Source: a virus. Taken from it: 33,156 bases of DNA. Positions 30,854 through 33,156 of the stretch are shown here, one piece after another. The position numbers and the translations under genes were made by a program. Location of the stretch: IMG/VR virus record IMGVR_UViG_3300017971_000589, positions 1-33,156 of that record. One strand, given 5' to 3'. The notes beneath the pieces were generated by a model. It was not told the origin of the DNA and searched no databases. It worked only from the letters and a program-made list of their open reading frames with translations. Positions within the stretch are counted from its first letter, which is position 1. Each line of letters opens with the position of its first letter.

Positions 30854-32527
30854 TTAACCCACCATCATGATGCCTTGTGTTGAATAGACTGATTCAGATT
30901 CAATGGTGATGATTGCCCTGCCTAATGCCATCAGCAATGCAACAATGCCATCAATCTTTTCAGATGATTTGGATTTGTCAGGCATGAAGTTCAAATTTGA
31001 ATCTTCCCTGACCACAACATTACTTGCCATCCATCGAAGAACAGGACACCCGCCATGGTCCAACCTGGCAGACTTCACCAGTGCTTCAAGTTCCTTGGTT
31101 GGTTCTGCCATGGTTTTATGTCCTTGACGCATTTCAACAACCTGAAATCCATCTTCCTGCAACTGAACACCTGTCTGTGTAGCATTCCAAGGATCAAAAC
31201 CTATTTCATGAATATTCAGTTCTTCTGCCATCTTTGCTATATCTTGCCGAATATAATTGTAATCTATGACATTACCGGGTGTTGCTGATACATATCCTTG
31301 CTGAACCCATGCATCATATGGGATCCGGTCGCGGTTTACCCTGTCCCTGATGTTGTCTTTGGGCATGTAGTATTTCATCAGCAGATGCCAGATCCCCTTG
31401 CTTTCAGCAGGGGGCACAAGGAATGCTGCTGCAGTCATATCAATTTTTGTTGAAAGGTCCAATCCAACAAAACACCTTTTCCCCCTTAAAATGGCAAGTG
31501 ATGAATTTGTTGGGCATTCATTCCATTTCAACATGTCCAACCATCTTGTTTCCTGCTCTGTCCAGACATTCAGATGTAATCTAAGAAAGTTATTTTGTGC
31601 AGTGATGATTTCCTTTGCCTTGGTTGCCTTCCTTTCAATATCATCTGCCTTTGCACTGATACCCCAATTTGGATTTGCCTTTGCCCAAACTGCAGGATCT
31701 GTCCAATCATCATCTTCATCAATGGCGGCAATATACCCAAAAAAGGTGTCATCCTGAAGACTGCCTTCAAGGATCTTGATCACATAATCATGATGTTCCC
31801 AACATACAGAAAGTCTGTCATGCCCTGCTGTAGTGATTTCAAATATTAGTGGTTGCCTTCTTGCACCTGTTGCCGTTTCCATGACATCAACAACCAACCT
31901 GTTTTTCATCGCATGAACTTCATCAAGAATTGCACCATGCACATTCAATCCATCCATGGTGTCTGCATCTGCTCCAAGTGGCATAAACTTTGATGCGGTA
32001 TCCACAACATGAAGGTTGTCCCTAACAATGCCAATCCTTGATTTCAGCATTGGGGATGCCTTCACCATCCTTTCTGCTTCACCATGGGTGATCCTTGCCT
32101 GATCCCTTTTGGTTGCTGCTGTGAATACTTCCGCGCCAGGTTCACCATCAGCGAAGAACATGTATAAACCAATCCCTGACGCAAAGGTTGATTTTCCATT
32201 TTTGCGGGGAACTTCAACATATGCGGTCCTGAATCTTCTTAAACCATCTTCCCTTTTCCAACCAAACAAGGACCACAGAATAAATTCCTGCCATGGGGAC
32301 AACTCGAAAACTTCACCTGCCCATTCCCCCTTGCTGTGATGCAGGAACTGGAAAAAATCAATGGCATGTTGTGCTGATTCAGGATCATGGACAATGCCCC
32401 TTTCATGTCCCGTTGCAATATCATCCTTGTGTCTTTGGCAGGCCTGAATGATGTATTCACCTGCAAGGATCTTCCCTGACAGGACATCTTCAACATACTG
32501 TTCTGCAGTGTGAAGGGATTCAGGCAT
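30854..32527 (-). CDS. Terminase large subunit
   Basis: A 557-residue motor-nuclease. The ATPase Walker A is P-R-K-N-G-K-S at 107-113 and Walker B is A-I-L-D-E-V-H-A at about 199-206. The nuclease domain begins F-V-G-L-D-L-S near 350, with F-D-P-W-N-A at about 440. This is the HK97-like (Terminase_1) group. It overlaps TerS by 8 bases and directly precedes the portal gene. Confidence 0.95.
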   Translation of the reverse strand: MPESLHTAEQYVEDVLSGKILAGEYIIQACQRHKDDIATGHERGIVHDPESAQHAIDFFQFLHHSKGEWAGEVFELSPWQEFILWSLFGWKREDGLRRFRTAYVEVPRKNGKSTFASGIGLYMFFADGEPGAEVFTAATKRDQARITHGEAERMVKASPMLKSRIGIVRDNLHVVDTASKFMPLGADADTMDGLNVHGAILDEVHAMKNRLVVDVMETATGARRQPLIFEITTAGHDRLSVCWEHHDYVIKILEGSLQDDTFFGYIAAIDEDDDWTDPAVWAKANPNWGISAKADDIERKATKAKEIITAQNNFLRLHLNVWTEQETRWLDMLKWNECPTNSSLAILRGKRCFVGLDLSTKIDMTAAAFLVPPAESKGIWHLLMKYYMPKDNIRDRVNRDRIPYDAWVQQGYVSATPGNVIDYNYIRQDIAKMAEELNIHEIGFDPWNATQTGVQLQEDGFQVVEMRQGHKTMAEPTKELEALVKSARLDHGGCPVLRWMASNVVVREDSNLNFMPDKSKSSEKIDGIVALLMALGRAIITIESESVYSTQGIMMVG

Positions 32528-32984
32528 TGTTCCTTTTCAAGAATTCTTCCATTGGATCAAAATCTTCTTTTGGCTGGACAGTCAATCTTGACCTTGATGA
32601 TGGTGTCATTCCAAATTCAGACATGATTTTCAACATGTGATCAAATGCCTTGTTTGCAATTCCTACCCATGGGGACTGAATTTCATTGCCTTTGTCTGTT
32701 TCAATGACTTCCTGATCCTTCATTTTCTGCAGTGCATCACGCCATCTTGCATATTCTTCACAATACATGGTCAAGGCATGTTTATCTAAATCTGTCAGGA
32801 TCCCAACATCAGATAGTTGTTTGCTGACCACCTTCCAGTGTTTCTTTGCTTCCTTGGTCAACCATGTTGGTGGTCTGATATTCACAGCAACCTGTGGTTG
32901 TGGTTCATCTTTGTTCAATGGACGTTTGCCGGGATTGCCCCTGATAACCTTCAAAGCAGTTGGTGTTGGTTTGCGTCCAGCCAT
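32520..32984 (-). CDS. Terminase small subunit, P27 family
   Basis: A 154-residue protein. The N-terminal A-G-R-K-P-T-P-T-A-L-K-V-I-R-G-N-P-G-K-R and P-P-T-W-L-T-K-E-A-K-K-H-W at about 39-51 are hallmarks of P27-type small terminases. The C terminus G-M-T-P-S-S-R-S-R-L is also typical. ATG 32984 is chosen; the longer in-frame start would cover the neighbouring membrane-protein gene. It binds the packaging site and recruits TerL. Confidence 0.92.
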   Translation of the reverse strand: MAGRKPTPTALKVIRGNPGKRPLNKDEPQPQVAVNIRPPTWLTKEAKKHWKVVSKQLSDVGILTDLDKHALTMYCEEYARWRDALQKMKDQEVIETDKGNEIQSPWVGIANKAFDHMLKIMSEFGMTPSSRSRLTVQPKEDFDPMEEFLKRNNA

Positions 32985-32986
32985 GA

Positions 32987-33145
32987 TCAAGTGTCCATTA
33001 GTTGTGAAAGTGTATAAATCAACAGTGATGCAATGTAAAAAATCACCAAAACAGTCAGCAGACAAACCTGATGCCTGATTGCCCATTTTTTGATTTTATC
33101 AAACATATTTTTAGAGAATACCCCAATATTCCATTTCGCGGTCAT
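32987..33145 (-). CDS. Small membrane protein upstream of terminase
   Basis: A 52-residue ORF with a basic N terminus (F-D-K-I-K-K-W-A-I-R-H-Q) and one hydrophobic helix of about 20 residues (V-C-L-L-T-V-L-V-I-F-Y-I-A-S-L-L-I-Y). An in-frame ATG at 33106 gives a 39-residue form; neither start has a clear ribosome site. It ends two bases before the TerS start. Function unknown. Confidence 0.45.
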   Translation of the reverse strand: MTAKWNIGVFSKNMFDKIKKWAIRHQVCLLTVLVIFYIASLLIYTLSQLMDT

Positions 33146-33156
33146 GAAAGGAAAGA

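Larger units (their letters stand above)
1467..32142. repeat. Dispersed 9-mer (C/T)GCCAGGTT, 21 sites
   Basis: Copies start at 1467, 2891, 4310, 5936, 8084, 9034, 9937, 11874, 13293, 15106, 16425, 17974, 19535, 20577, 22308, 24058, 26308, 27530, 29611, 31062 and 32134. Those at 1467, 5936, 8084, 9937, 20577, 22308, 26308 and 31062 are on the minus strand. Twelve are exact CGCCAGGTT; six begin with T instead of C; 16425, 17974 and 20577 differ at one position. They lie within coding genes in all three frames. Neighbouring sites are 903 to 2250 bases apart. They explain every CCWGG sequence that I found. Confidence 0.8.

Noticed and set aside
32985-33086. 34-codon N-terminal extension of TerS
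   Set aside because: The family begins with the A-G-R-K-P-T-P-T segment, and the extension is out of frame over the small membrane-protein ORF.
1-33156. Very frequent CTGCAG and TGCA
   Set aside because: The excess follows from strong use of CTG and GCA codons and general TpG/CpA richness; I saw no positional pattern like that of the CGCCAGGTT sites.

Overview
This window reads as a nearly complete genome of a tailed double-stranded DNA phage with a long non-contractile tail (siphovirus type). It has HK97-type packaging and head genes and a lambda/GTA-like tail module with DUF2460, DUF2163/BR0599 and gpJ-like proteins. These tail families and the GTA-type three-helix holin are mostly known from Proteobacteria, so a proteobacterial host is my inference; nothing identifies a species. 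Base composition is moderately AT-rich with very few CpG dinucleotides. I saw no tRNA, rRNA, CRISPR array or insertion sequence, and no gene-free stretch longer than 300 bases. No integrase is visible, so temperate or virulent lifestyle cannot be settled.

Layout. From the right edge leftward on the minus strand runs a long late operon: a small membrane protein, TerS, TerL, portal, ClpP-like protease, nested terminator hairpin, major capsid, a capsid-adjacent protein, a second terminator, accessory genes including a DUF115-like protein and a sulfotransferase, head-tail connectors, tail terminator, tail tube, frameshifted tail chaperones, tape measure, distal tail proteins, and a lysis cassette ending at 12251. 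Facing it on the plus strand (6233-12186) is an early operon: small proteins, a DNA-binding protein, zinc-ribbon proteins, a C5 DNA methyltransferase, tiny membrane proteins, a YqaJ-type exonuclease, a RecT-like annealing protein and a possible nuclease. The two operons converge on a terminator at about 12227-12252. A small HTH regulator (5837-6055, minus) diverges from the early operon across a promoter/operator region. Left of it on the minus strand are a replication protein with origin-like repeats inside its gene, two nuclease genes, and a block of tail-fibre-type genes running to the left edge.

How the parts work together. The HTH protein probably controls the divergent early promoters through related ATTCCTG sites. 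Early genes supply recombination (exonuclease plus annealing protein) and DNA methylation; replication seems to start at a lambda-O-like locus and otherwise to rely on the host. Late genes package DNA, build head and tail, and lyse the cell.

The most unusual signal is at the DNA level. A strand-asymmetric 9-mer, (C/T)GCCAGGTT, recurs 21 times counting near-exact copies. It falls in both orientations and all reading frames, and neighbouring copies are never closer than about 900 or farther than about 2250 bases apart. In a genome where CpG is scarce, AGCT appears absent, and CCWGG occurs only inside this motif, it looks like a selected dispersed site, comparable in density and spacing to DNA uptake sequences or Chi-like sites.
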